Below are positions 22,663-31,923 of a DNA stretch of 64,000 nucleotides, piece by piece. Under the pieces are notes generated by a model. It was not told the origin of the DNA. It was given only the letters and a program-made list of their open reading frames with translations, and searched no databases. The DNA comes from an uncultured Bacilli bacterium (lineage in GTDB: Bacteria; Bacillota_I; Bacilli_A; RF39; UBA660): the NCBI GenBank assembly GCA_934098565.1, contig CAKOON010000002.1:162032-226031 (forward strand). Reading direction: 5' to 3'. A program made the translations under genes and the position numbers. How positions within the stretch are numbered: position 1 is the first letter of the stretch; each line of letters opens with the position of its first letter.

Positions 22663-22691
22663 AATATACACTATTTATTAATAAAATACAA
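22663..22691 (-). promoter_or_regulatory. Promoter for upstream hairpin RNA and HEPN gene
   Basis: Minus strand: -35 TTGTAT (22686-22691), exactly 17 bases, -10 TATATT (22663-22668). The predicted start is about 22656, just ahead of the hairpin. Confidence 0.6.
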
Positions 22692-22707
22692 TACTTTTGA
22701 AAAATTT

Positions 22708-23973
22708 TTAATCATAATCTATACTAACAGATATTTTATCTCTCGCAACACATATTCCATCTTTTATGATATAACATTCAACATAATGTGGACCATAAAA
22801 ATTTGTAGATTCATTTAAATAATCCATTCCTTTTTTTATTTGACCTCTAATACAATTTCTACGAATCGCTTCATATCCGACATTTCTAACTTTCCAATAA
22901 ATATCATATGGTTTAGCAACATTATTTTCAACTATCATAAATTTCAATTTACGATTTTGTTTAATCATAAATTTTTTCTTTATAAATTCACTTAATAATC
23001 CTGTTCTAAAGCCATTTTGAGTTATTTCACAATCTATTTTTAATGAGTACATAATATAAACTGGGTAAATTTCTTCAATAAATTGTTCTTCATCTGAATG
23101 ACCATATTCATTTGCGAATTGCTCACTAATAGGAAATCTGCTTCCAAATAGTTCTCTTAACGTAGATGACTCATCCATGCTATTTGAAAGTTTATTATAG
23201 GATTTTTTGCTCTTTTTTATGAAATTGAAGTTCTTATTTTCTATTATTTGATTACTTCCCATAGCATTCCATTGTTTTCTATCTTCATCTTGCTCACGTA
23301 AATATTTAAACACACTTTTTAAAAGATTATAATAATCATTTTTCGATTTCCACTTATATTCAAAATTATCATCCAAGAAATTTTTAATTAAAGTATCTAT
23401 CAACAATCCACAAATAGTTACACCATTATTTGCTTTCCACTCTCTAATCATTTGGCATATGTCACGATATGTAGATGTATTACTTATCATATTATTTGCT
23501 TCTTCTATTTCAGGTATGGATTTAGTTATTTTCCAGCTACCGCCATCATGAGTATCTGGATATTTATAAGAATTATCATCTTGCTTAAAACCAGGAACAA
23601 GTTCTATTTTGTATTTTGTAAATGATATAACAACAACTTGCCCATCTCCCTTAATATCTGTTTGTGGATATTTTTCTTTTAATATATCTCGTATTTCGTT
23701 TAAAAGTTGAGATTGTCCATTACTCTCATAATCATCAAATCTTTCAAACACTTCATCTGGAAGCTCATAAATAACATCTATATCACTTTCTCCTTTAATA
23801 GATGTATTTCTTCCCGTAGAACCTACTATTATATAATTTTCTGTTGTGGAATTATCATAATACTTCTGATTTAATTTTTTAGCTATTCCCTCTAAAGAAG
23901 TGTTTATGTCATCAAAATTATCAATTTGTAAATTATTTATAAATTCATTAAAATTATCTTCCATTTGCGTCAT
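22708..23973 (-). CDS. CD-NTase (SMODS-type) with AGS-C sensor domain, CBASS-like
   Basis: 421 residues. The nucleotidyltransferase core shows VGSTGRNTSIKGESDIDVIY: GS at 51-52 and the metal-binding D64-x-D66, with a third acidic residue in KIELVPGF (E124). The C-terminus (about 320-415: WKVRNVGYEAIR...GPHYVECYI...CVARD) fits the AGS-C sensor domain found after CD-NTases. Known: such enzymes make cyclic oligonucleotide signals on phage infection, which activate an effector. The gene overlaps the SLATT gene by 4 bases, making an effector-synthase pair. No Cap2/Cap3-type or HORMA/TRIP13 genes are present, so it would be a minimal type I-like CBASS. Confidence 0.9.
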   Translation of the reverse strand: MTQMEDNFNEFINNLQIDNFDDINTSLEGIAKKLNQKYYDNSTTENYIIVGSTGRNTSIKGESDIDVIYELPDEVFERFDDYESNGQSQLLNEIRDILKEKYPQTDIKGDGQVVVISFTKYKIELVPGFKQDDNSYKYPDTHDGGSWKITKSIPEIEEANNMISNTSTYRDICQMIREWKANNGVTICGLLIDTLIKNFLDDNFEYKWKSKNDYYNLLKSVFKYLREQDEDRKQWNAMGSNQIIENKNFNFIKKSKKSYNKLSNSMDESSTLRELFGSRFPISEQFANEYGHSDEEQFIEEIYPVYIMYSLKIDCEITQNGFRTGLLSEFIKKKFMIKQNRKLKFMIVENNVAKPYDIYWKVRNVGYEAIRRNCIRGQIKKGMDYLNESTNFYGPHYVECYIIKDGICVARDKISVSIDYD

Positions 23974-24512
23974 TCACTTTCATCAAAAAATTCATCATTT
24001 ACTTCTTCATCTTTACGAACCTTAAGTTTATATTCAGCAGATTTCATTATTTTATTTGATGCAGTTTCAAGATTAGAATAAATATTTTTTCGATATTCTA
24101 AATTTTCTTCTAATTTATCTTTTGCTAATTTCCAATCAATAATATCATTTTCTAAATATTCCATATTCATAGTTAATATTTTTTTCATATACCATAAATT
24201 ATTTACATTCTCATTAGTTATTCTAATCCTATTATCAAAATTAGAAAAACTTATCACATTATCAAATATTATTGATATAGTTGATACAGCACTTGATATT
24301 AAAGCTCCTGTATACTTTTGATAGTATAAAAATAATACCGATACAAAGCTTGATAATCCGATTAGCAATTCTTTACATATTTTATATATTTTGTTTTTCA
24401 TTTTTAAATCATCAAGTATGGTTGCTTGAATCTTATGTGTCCAAATTATTTCACTAATATTATCACGATATAATTTAATAATCGTCTCTTTCTCTTTATT
24501 TTCTTTCTTCAT
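23970..24512 (-). CDS. SLATT-domain two-TM effector
   Basis: 180 residues: an N-terminal helix, two adjacent hydrophobic helices at about 45-63 and 68-90, then a long helical, coiled-coil-like part at about 100-165. This is the layout of SLATT proteins, the membrane effectors paired with SMODS nucleotidyltransferases. A GGAGG ribosome site lies 8-10 bases before the ATG. Its last 4 bases overlap the CD-NTase start. Known: SLATT effectors are proposed pore-formers triggered by a nucleotide signal. Assignment is by topology and partner rather than by a sharp motif. Confidence 0.8.
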   Translation of the reverse strand: MKKENKEKETIIKLYRDNISEIIWTHKIQATILDDLKMKNKIYKICKELLIGLSSFVSVLFLYYQKYTGALISSAVSTISIIFDNVISFSNFDNRIRITNENVNNLWYMKKILTMNMEYLENDIIDWKLAKDKLEENLEYRKNIYSNLETASNKIMKSAEYKLKVRKDEEVNDEFFDESE

Positions 24513-24596
24513 TTTTTACTGCCTCCTACTACTAAAAAAGAGCATAGTATCCCTTATGTATTATAATAAGTCTCTGCTAGCCCTTATTTTACTTTA

Positions 24597-25793
24597 TTAT
24601 TTATTAGGTGATTCTAATTTTAATACTTTACAATTAGATTCTTCACCAATTTGAACATTTTGTTTTTTATCTATAATTTCTAGACAATTATCAATTCTAT
24701 CGATTAAACCAGGTAAAGGTAGCTCTCCTCTAATGCATTTAACCATTTCTATTATTCTTCTTTCAGCTTGATTTACTGATTGCATATTAAAATCAGAATT
24801 GTCAAAACTAATAGCTTTTTCACTTAAATTTTTAGCAATTGCTACTTGCGTAGAATTAGCAAAATTAGAAACAATGATATCACCACTATTATCACTATTT
24901 GCTTGAGGCAATAATAATGTATTTGCAGTACCTAATAACACAGGATTACTAGTTAGATCAACTTTAACTCCTTTTCTAGAATAGAAATTAGCACGAACAC
25001 CTTTTTTTCTGCTGACATCAAATCTATATGTTCCATTTACTTTTCCGTTTCCTTTATGTGTTTCTACTGCAACTGCTCCATATTCTAAACTATCATCTGG
25101 ATTTAATGCTGCTTCAAATGCTACTGAAGCATTATTTTGTCTATTTCTTTTATCATATTTTTTTACAATTCTTACTAATCGCATTCCTGTGCTTAAGTCT
25201 CTCATTATTTCAGTATCATTAAATTTTTCTATTAATATGTTACCTTTTAATGATAGTGAAAGATAATCATATTTATATTTTTCTCTCCAGTCGTCAGTTA
25301 ACTGATCAAGAGTAATTGATATTTCAAAATCGTTTGATAATACATTAAACAATGTATTATAAGAAATTCTTCTTGGATGTTGTGGAGTTTGCTTTTGTCC
25401 TGCTTTAGTAGATTTAGAAAATTCAACAATACCATTATTATTAAAAGAAAAACGTCTAGTTGATTTATGAGAATTCATACCATACCAGTCAATTCTTCCA
25501 AATTCGCATTCATATTCTTTTCCATAATCATCTTCTAATATTACTTTTCTAAGTGGTTCTCCTGTTCTATTTTCAGGATAATATACATTTGGTAGTTTAT
25601 AATGTTCATGATACCTTTTTTCAATATCTTGAACGTCTGCCATTCCGGTATGATATAATGACATACTATACGCATCTAAACATTGTTCCCACCATGAAGA
25701 ATTCCAACTATTAACACATTCTTCTGCTTTTTGCATTTCTTCTAATACTTTTTCAACTGCAATTAATTGATTTTCTTTATCTAAAATTTCCAT
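24597..25793 (-). CDS. Unrecognised 398-residue protein in mobile element
   Basis: I do not recognise a family. Visible features: an N-terminal helical part with Trp-rich VNSWNSSWWEQC at about 27-38, a mixed alpha/beta middle part rich in charged residues (about 90-270) and a helical C-terminus (about 340-375). There is no signal peptide, membrane helix, P-loop or obvious nuclease motif. It starts with AGGGG before the ATG and has a candidate -10 (TATAAT) just upstream, so it may have its own promoter. It lies between the relaxase and the CBASS pair and could be a mobilisation accessory or cargo. Confidence 0.75.
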   Translation of the reverse strand: MEILDKENQLIAVEKVLEEMQKAEECVNSWNSSWWEQCLDAYSMSLYHTGMADVQDIEKRYHEHYKLPNVYYPENRTGEPLRKVILEDDYGKEYECEFGRIDWYGMNSHKSTRRFSFNNNGIVEFSKSTKAGQKQTPQHPRRISYNTLFNVLSNDFEISITLDQLTDDWREKYKYDYLSLSLKGNILIEKFNDTEIMRDLSTGMRLVRIVKKYDKRNRQNNASVAFEAALNPDDSLEYGAVAVETHKGNGKVNGTYRFDVSRKKGVRANFYSRKGVKVDLTSNPVLLGTANTLLLPQANSDNSGDIIVSNFANSTQVAIAKNLSEKAISFDNSDFNMQSVNQAERRIIEMVKCIRGELPLPGLIDRIDNCLEIIDKKQNVQIGEESNCKVLKLESPNK

Positions 25794-25856
25794 AATATCC
25801 CCCTATGACTTTATATTATATCATACTTTTCTGTTTATCTAATAAAATCTTTATTA

Positions 25857-27203
25857 TTATCTCTCAAAATCATCTTTTTCCTTGCTTAAACCCAATTCTT
25901 CTATGTCATCATCATCTAAAACATTATTATCATACATGTCATTAATAACATCAATGTATTTATCATCTTTATCATACCAACTATGAAGTTTATCGTGTAA
26001 AAAGGATATTAATTTACTAAATTTATCCTTCCAATAATCTATTGTATCTTTTAAATCTTGTATTTTAGATTTTAAAAATGATATTTCATTATTCTTTTCT
26101 TTAATTTTATCATTTAAAGTCTTAACTCTTAAATTAAGTGCTTCATTATTCTCAGTAAGTGTTTTAATCTTATTATTTTTATCTTTTAATTGTTCGTGAA
26201 CATTAACTAGTGTATTAGATAATGTTTGTATCTTATCATATTCTTTATTAGTATCATTAACTTGTTCGATAAAGTCGATAAATGAATCTTTATCTTCTTT
26301 TGATAAAATATAATTATCTTTATTTAATTTAGATGTTTTAAGTTTATCTATTTTATCTTTTATATCTTTAGAGTTTTGTTTTAACTCTGAAGATTTTTTA
26401 TTTGCCTGTTTTAAGTTTTCGGTATTTTTTTCAATTTGCTTTTTCATTTCTATATAGTTATCCATATCAGATACATGAATATCTCTGTTTCTACCTTTTT
26501 GCTTTTTCTTTAAAGTTGATTCTAAACTATAAACTTGATTAAATTCTTCAATACATAAAGTTCTCATTTTATCTTGTAGTCTAATTAGTGATTCTTTTGT
26601 AAACACATCAGTTTTACCAACTTGTTTTTCCATACCATTTTTATTTTTATATTTAATAGGAACTCCAACAATATGTAAGTGTGGACTTGTTTCATCATAA
26701 TGAATAATAGCACTAGCTACTTTAAAATTAGGAACAAATAATTCTAAATCCTCAACTTGTTTTTTATAAACTTCTGACATTTTCTTTTTAAAGTTTTCAT
26801 CCTTCATATCCCAATATTCTTTATCTCCTAGTTCTAAAATTATCTCACAAGCAAGATCTTTCTTTTCATTATTAGATACATTTTCAAAATAATTATCAAT
26901 CATTCTACTGGGTCTAGATTGTTTAGAATTGTATTCAATTCTTGCTTCTTCAAACTCACTTAAATATAATTCTTTTACATCATCAAGTGGAGAAGAAGTT
27001 CCTCTTACTATTTCTATTAAATCGTGGTCATTATCATATTTTCTATAATTATGTTTATCTACTTTTGATAATTGTCTTACATTTTGAATAGCATTATTTG
27101 GTAAAGAAGTTGTACCACTTAAATTATTTTTACCATTTTGTTTAGATATGTTTTTTCTGTTTTTATCACTACCTAAATGTAATGAATAAGCAAGTTCTGA
27201 CAT
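25857..27203 (-). CDS. mobV: MobV-family relaxase (Pre/Mob)
   Basis: 448 residues. The family's metal-binding HxDExxPHxH motif appears as HYDETSPHLHIVGVPI at about 168-183. The N-terminus (MSELAYSLHLG...) carries the conserved entry helix. The C-terminal half (about 225-415) is a long Lys/Asn-rich coiled coil, common in MobV proteins. AAAGGAG precedes the ATG. Known: MobV relaxases nick oriT and carry one strand during mobilisation of small plasmids and IMEs. The 248-base hairpin-rich stretch just upstream is the likely oriT. Confidence 0.92.
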   Translation of the reverse strand: MSELAYSLHLGSDKNRKNISKQNGKNNLSGTTSLPNNAIQNVRQLSKVDKHNYRKYDNDHDLIEIVRGTSSPLDDVKELYLSEFEEARIEYNSKQSRPSRMIDNYFENVSNNEKKDLACEIILELGDKEYWDMKDENFKKKMSEVYKKQVEDLELFVPNFKVASAIIHYDETSPHLHIVGVPIKYKNKNGMEKQVGKTDVFTKESLIRLQDKMRTLCIEEFNQVYSLESTLKKKQKGRNRDIHVSDMDNYIEMKKQIEKNTENLKQANKKSSELKQNSKDIKDKIDKLKTSKLNKDNYILSKEDKDSFIDFIEQVNDTNKEYDKIQTLSNTLVNVHEQLKDKNNKIKTLTENNEALNLRVKTLNDKIKEKNNEISFLKSKIQDLKDTIDYWKDKFSKLISFLHDKLHSWYDKDDKYIDVINDMYDNNVLDDDDIEELGLSKEKDDFER

Positions 27204-27451
27204 AATTTTTCTCCTTTCTAGAAGTGACCACTAGAGCGGCCATTTTGGTCATCCAAAATTTCTAACCCCCTAGGAATTTTGTACGTCGAGCATACAAAAT
27301 ATCCAGTGGGCTAAGGTTTAACACCTTAGAATCCGTTTACTTTATTCCGTAATAACCAAAACTTCGTAATGGTTAAAACTACATAAAGTATTAATTTTTA
27401 AATTGCTATCGCCACTTTCATTTACTTCGTAAACAAAACGTGCCACGCATT
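27204..27451. other. Hairpin-rich intergenic region, candidate oriT
   Basis: The region lies directly upstream of the relaxase, as oriT does in MobV systems. It contains several inverted repeats: ATTTTGTA / TACAAAAT around 27275-27301, CTAAGG / CCTTAG around 27313-27331, AACCA / TGGTT around 27355-27379, plus a GACCA / TGGTC pair near 27225-27250. Base composition is higher in GC than neighbours. The nick site cannot be assigned by eye. Confidence 0.5.
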
Positions 27452-29311
<1,860 letters not shown>

Positions 29312-29326
29312 TCAACTCCTTTTCCA

Positions 29327-29374
29327 CAAAAAAGGGAGTCAAAAATACTAGTTCAAACTAATACCTTTGACTCC
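29327..29374 (-). terminator. Attenuator-type terminator before the recombinase
   Basis: On the minus strand GGAGTCAAA (29366-29374) pairs perfectly with TTTGACTCC (29335-29343), followed by C and six T. The leader ORF runs into the stem and stops in the loop, so ribosome movement could decide whether the stem forms. Confidence 0.75.
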
Positions 29375-29419
29375 ACTTAATTTCATATCATATTTTTTAT
29401 TAATTGTGCTTTTGACCAT
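29348..29419 (-). CDS. Leader peptide of the serine recombinase (23 residues)
   Basis: ATG at 29417-29419 with a perfect AAGGAGG six bases upstream; 23 codons then TAG. The peptide begins MVKSTINKKYD and ends GISLN. Its 3' part forms the first arm of the terminator hairpin. A strong predicted promoter lies upstream. Strong ribosome site plus overlap with a terminator is the classical leader-peptide arrangement; no function is known for the peptide. Confidence 0.6.
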   Translation of the reverse strand: MVKSTINKKYDMKLSGVKGISLN

Positions 29420-29474
29420 AGTGTACCTCCTTTTTAATAAAAGACGGATACTGCTTGTCATTTATTGGTTTTAT

Positions 29475-29503
29475 ATAATATACTTAAAAGTTCATTTTGC
29501 CAA
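29475..29503 (-). promoter_or_regulatory. Promoter of leader/recombinase unit
   Basis: Minus strand: -35 TTGGCA (29498-29503), 17-base spacer, -10 TATTAT (29475-29480). Five of six bases match TTGACA. Confidence 0.6.
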
Positions 29504-29525
29504 TTCCCTGATTAGGGTATAGATA

Positions 29526-29798
29526 TTAGTTATGTTTTAAATAGTTTTCTAATTCAGATAATTTAATCTTATTATTTAAGTTTTCAATAAATATCTCATT
29601 AGAATAATTAAATGCTAAAAAGGTTATATCATTAATTATTATTCTATGTGGTTCTAAATAAGTAAGATTAGTTTTATCTATTGTTCTTAAATTACCATTA
29701 ATAATAGTTGGTTTAACTCTACAAAACTCACATATAAACTCTAATCTTTTTCTTAATGATTCTTCCATTCTAACTTCTTGCTTGATAACATTTACCAT
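29526..29798 (-). CDS. Small unrecognised protein near element end
   Basis: 90 residues from ATG at 29798, which has GAAAGGA nine bases upstream; an in-frame TTG at 29807 is less likely. It is a soluble mixed alpha/beta sequence with no motif I recognise; it has one Cys pair (ICEFC). It lies between the recombinase promoter and the tRNA-Thr terminator on the same strand as both, so it may be an accessory gene of the mobile element or resident. No function is proposed. Confidence 0.6.
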   Translation of the reverse strand: MVNVIKQEVRMEESLRKRLEFICEFCRVKPTIINGNLRTIDKTNLTYLEPHRIIINDITFLAFNYSNEIFIENLNNKIKLSELENYLKHN

Positions 29799-29840
29799 TT
29801 TAATCAATCCTTTCTTTGAAAGACTTTTTTCTAAACAAGA

Positions 29841-29870
29841 AAAAAATCAATCCTAATTTAGAATTGATTG
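29841..29870 (-). terminator. Terminator after tRNA-Thr
   Basis: Minus strand AATCAAT / ATTGATT stem with an 11-base loop and a run of T, downstream of tRNA-Thr(CGT). Confidence 0.7.
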
Positions 29871-29916
29871 TCTATTTATTCTCGATACTTATAAAAAGTT
29901 CGAGCGGATTTCCCTA

Positions 29917-29992
29917 TGGTGCCAAAGAAGGGACTCGAACCCCCAACCTTCTGATTACGATTCAGCTGCACTACCAATTGTGCTACTTCGGC
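29917..29992 (-). tRNA. tRNA-Thr (CGT anticodon)
   Basis: 76 nt including encoded CCA. Acceptor GCCGAAG / CTTTGGC, D-arm GCAC-AATTGGTA-GTGC, T-arm GGGGG-TTCGAGT-CCCTT. The anticodon loop ATCGTAA reads codon ACG. Position 27-43 is a G-A mismatch at the top of the anticodon stem. Confidence 0.93.
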
Positions 29993-29994
29993 AA

Positions 29995-30025
29995 GAAAAA
30001 AGGAGAAGTAATTAACTTCTCCTTA
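29995..30025 (-). terminator. Terminator between tRNA-Lys and tRNA-Thr
   Basis: Minus strand GGAGAAGT / ACTTCTCC stem followed by six T, separating the two tRNA genes. Confidence 0.75.
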
Positions 30026-30035
30026 ATAATCTAAA

Positions 30036-30111
30036 TGGTGTCCCCTTAGGGATTCGAACCCTAGACCCACTGATTAAGAGTCAGTTGCTCTACCAACTGA
30101 GCTAAGGAGAC
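30036..30111 (-). tRNA. tRNA-Lys (CTT anticodon)
   Basis: 76 nt with encoded CCA. Acceptor GTCTCCT / AGGGGAC, D-arm GCTC-AGTTGGTA-GAGC, anticodon stem ACTGA / TCAGT with loop CTCTTAA (reads AAG), T-arm TAGGG-TTCGAAT-CCCTA. Confidence 0.95.
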
Positions 30112-30131
30112 ATTTCGCTCGTACAAGAAAA

Positions 30132-30160
30132 ATTCTAACACAATCAGCTAATTAATGCAA
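30132..30160 (-). promoter_or_regulatory. Promoter of the tRNA unit
   Basis: Minus strand: -35 TTGCAT (30155-30160), 17 bases, -10 TAGAAT (30132-30137), about 20 bases before tRNA-Lys. Confidence 0.65.
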
Positions 30161-30169
30161 GTACTTATC

Positions 30170-30198
30170 TTGCGTTTTTGGACAATTTACTATATAAT
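30170..30198 (+). promoter_or_regulatory. Promoter of the metal exporter gene
   Basis: -35 TTGCGT (30170-30175), 17-base spacer, perfect -10 TATAAT (30193-30198), 23 bases before the start codon. It is divergent from the tRNA promoter. Confidence 0.65.
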
Positions 30199-30221
30199 TT
30201 TCTTACGAAAGAAGTGATTGT

Positions 30222-31052
30222 ATGTTGGATTGTTTCTTAGATGGACTAATTGATACGATAAAAGTATTTCCTTTTTTATTAGTATCTTTCTATATTATAG
30301 AAGTTTTAGAACATAAGATTAATTCTAATAAGAGGTTAGAAAGTTCTGGTAAATATGGTCCAATTTTAGGAAGTATCTTAGGAATTATTCCGCAATGTGG
30401 TATTGCTAGTATAGCGACTAATTTATATGTTACAGGAATTATTACTTTAGGAACCTTGATAAGTGTTTTCTTATCGACTAGTGATGAGATGATACCAATT
30501 CTTCTTAGTGAGAAAGTGAGTCTTAAGTTAATTTTTATTATCCTAGGAATAAAGTTGGGGGTTGGTCTAGTTAGTGGGCTTTTGATTGACTTAATTAGAC
30601 CTTGCAAGTTACATAGGCATTATGAGGTGTGTGAAGAGGAACATTGTCATTGTGAAGAGCATAAGTTTATCTCGGCTTTTAAGCATACTTTAAATATTAG
30701 TTTATTTATCTTAGTAATTAATGTTCTTTTAAATATAGTTTTTAACTATGGACTTAATGACTATTTAAGTAATTTGCTTTTAAAGGATAGTATTTTTAGT
30801 CCGATTGTTACTAGTTTGATTGGGCTTATTCCTAATTGTGCTTCTAGTATTGTGATTACAAAGTTGTATTTGGCGAGTTCAATATCTTTTGGAAGTATGA
30901 TTGCTGGTTTACTTACTAATTCGGGAATAGCCTTAGTAGTTTTATTTAGAACAAATAAAAATTGTAAAGAAAATATAAGCATTATCTTGTTAACTTATTT
31001 AATTGGAGTAGTTGCTGGAATAATCCTTAATGTCTTAAAAATTGCTTTTTAA
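30222..31052 (+). CDS. Putative multi-TM heavy-metal exporter (ArsP_2-like)
   Basis: 276 residues, about eight hydrophobic segments in two halves. Each half has the repeated signature of the family: GSILGIIPQCGIAS at about 50-63 and SLIGLIPNCASSIV at about 197-210. Between the halves is a cytoplasmic Cys/His-rich loop (CEEEHCHCEEHK, about 137-148) suited to binding metal ions. Known: the family (putative 10-TM heavy-metal exporter) is poorly studied. A clear promoter and terminator make it a single-gene unit. Substrate is not predictable. Confidence 0.82.
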   Translation: MLDCFLDGLIDTIKVFPFLLVSFYIIEVLEHKINSNKRLESSGKYGPILGSILGIIPQCGIASIATNLYVTGIITLGTLISVFLSTSDEMIPILLSEKVSLKLIFIILGIKLGVGLVSGLLIDLIRPCKLHRHYEVCEEEHCHCEEHKFISAFKHTLNISLFILVINVLLNIVFNYGLNDYLSNLLLKDSIFSPIVTSLIGLIPNCASSIVITKLYLASSISFGSMIAGLLTNSGIALVVLFRTNKNCKENISIILLTYLIGVVAGIILNVLKIAF

Positions 31053-31066
31053 AAAGCATTTTTTAT
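31041..31066 (+). terminator. Terminator of the metal exporter gene
   Basis: Palindrome TGCTTTTTAAAAAGCA (31043-31058), overlapping the stop codon, followed by six T. Confidence 0.65.
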
Positions 31067-31188
31067 TTTTGAAAATTTTAGTGCTTTAGAAAAGACTACC
31101 ATTTTTAAGGGGACTTGAGGAATGCTAGTTTGAAATTTGGTAAGAAAACGAATAGCAAAATTTTTTGTGAAAATTGGAATATTATATA

Positions 31189-31217
31189 TTGCAAAAGAAA
31201 ATTCTGTATTGTATAAT
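31189..31217 (+). promoter_or_regulatory. Promoter of the pseudopilin gene
   Basis: -35 TTGCAA (31189-31194), 17-base spacer, perfect -10 TATAAT (31212-31217). Confidence 0.7.
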
Positions 31218-31240
31218 TATTACTATAGGAGAAGATAGTT

Positions 31241-31858
31241 ATGAAATACAAGTTAAATAAAAATGGTTTTACTTTAGTAGAGTTATTAGCAGTTATCGTT
31301 ATCTTAGCTGTTCTTGCTTTAGTTGCAATGCCAAATGTTACGAGATTGATGAATGATTCACGTAAAAATGCTTTTGTTACAGAAGTTGAAAATTTTGTTA
31401 CTTATGCTCAAACTTCATATACAAATAGTCAAATAAGTGGTTTAACTTCTGGTAATGGTTCTGATGATGAATCTTTAATTACTGGTCAAAATTTCAATGG
31501 TACGACCTATGATTATTATTGTGTAAGTTATAAACAATTAGTAAATGGTGGTTTTATTCAAAAATCTAATGGTCAAAACTATAATGGTATTTTTGAAATT
31601 TATATGCCTACTGATGGTTCAGCCTCAACTACTATAATTTATATGACTAATGGTAATTATTATGTTAATGGTATGTCTATTAATAAGTTAGCTAATAAGG
31701 GTAACACTGAATCAACTACTCAAGCTGATTTTGCCTTCATTAATAACAGTGCGGCTTCTTTAAAACATGATAAGTGTTATAAGAATGCTACTGAGGCACT
31801 TGCCAGTGAAACTTTAAAAGTTCATTCTGAAGCTGCTTTAGGGGCTGCTCATAGCTAA
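31241..31858 (+). CDS. Type IV pilin-like / pseudopilin protein
   Basis: 205 residues. The class III signal is GFTLVELLAVIVILAVLALV at about 9-28, with cleavage expected after Gly and Glu at +5, followed by the basic/polar helix continuing to about 55. The globular C-terminal part is Asn/Thr/Ser-rich with two Cys (about 93 and 185). Ribosome site AGGAG lies 7-8 bases upstream. It stands alone with its own promoter and terminator rather than inside a com or pil operon, so its assembly machinery must be elsewhere. Known: such proteins form competence pseudopili or type IV pili. Confidence 0.9.
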   Translation: MKYKLNKNGFTLVELLAVIVILAVLALVAMPNVTRLMNDSRKNAFVTEVENFVTYAQTSYTNSQISGLTSGNGSDDESLITGQNFNGTTYDYYCVSYKQLVNGGFIQKSNGQNYNGIFEIYMPTDGSASTTIIYMTNGNYYVNGMSINKLANKGNTESTTQADFAFINNSAASLKHDKCYKNATEALASETLKVHSEAALGAAHS

Positions 31859-31880
31859 GAGACCGTTAGGTCTTTTTCTT
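31858..31880 (+). terminator. Terminator of the pseudopilin gene
   Basis: AGACC-gtta-GGTCT stem followed by a T-rich stretch. Confidence 0.7.
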
Positions 31881-31923
31881 TTATCTTTTTTTTGATAGAA
31901 TTAATACGGAAGAAGGTTTTAAG

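Noticed and set aside
29816..30034. Plus-strand open frame over the tRNA region
   Set aside because: It runs antisense through tRNA-Thr and its terminators.
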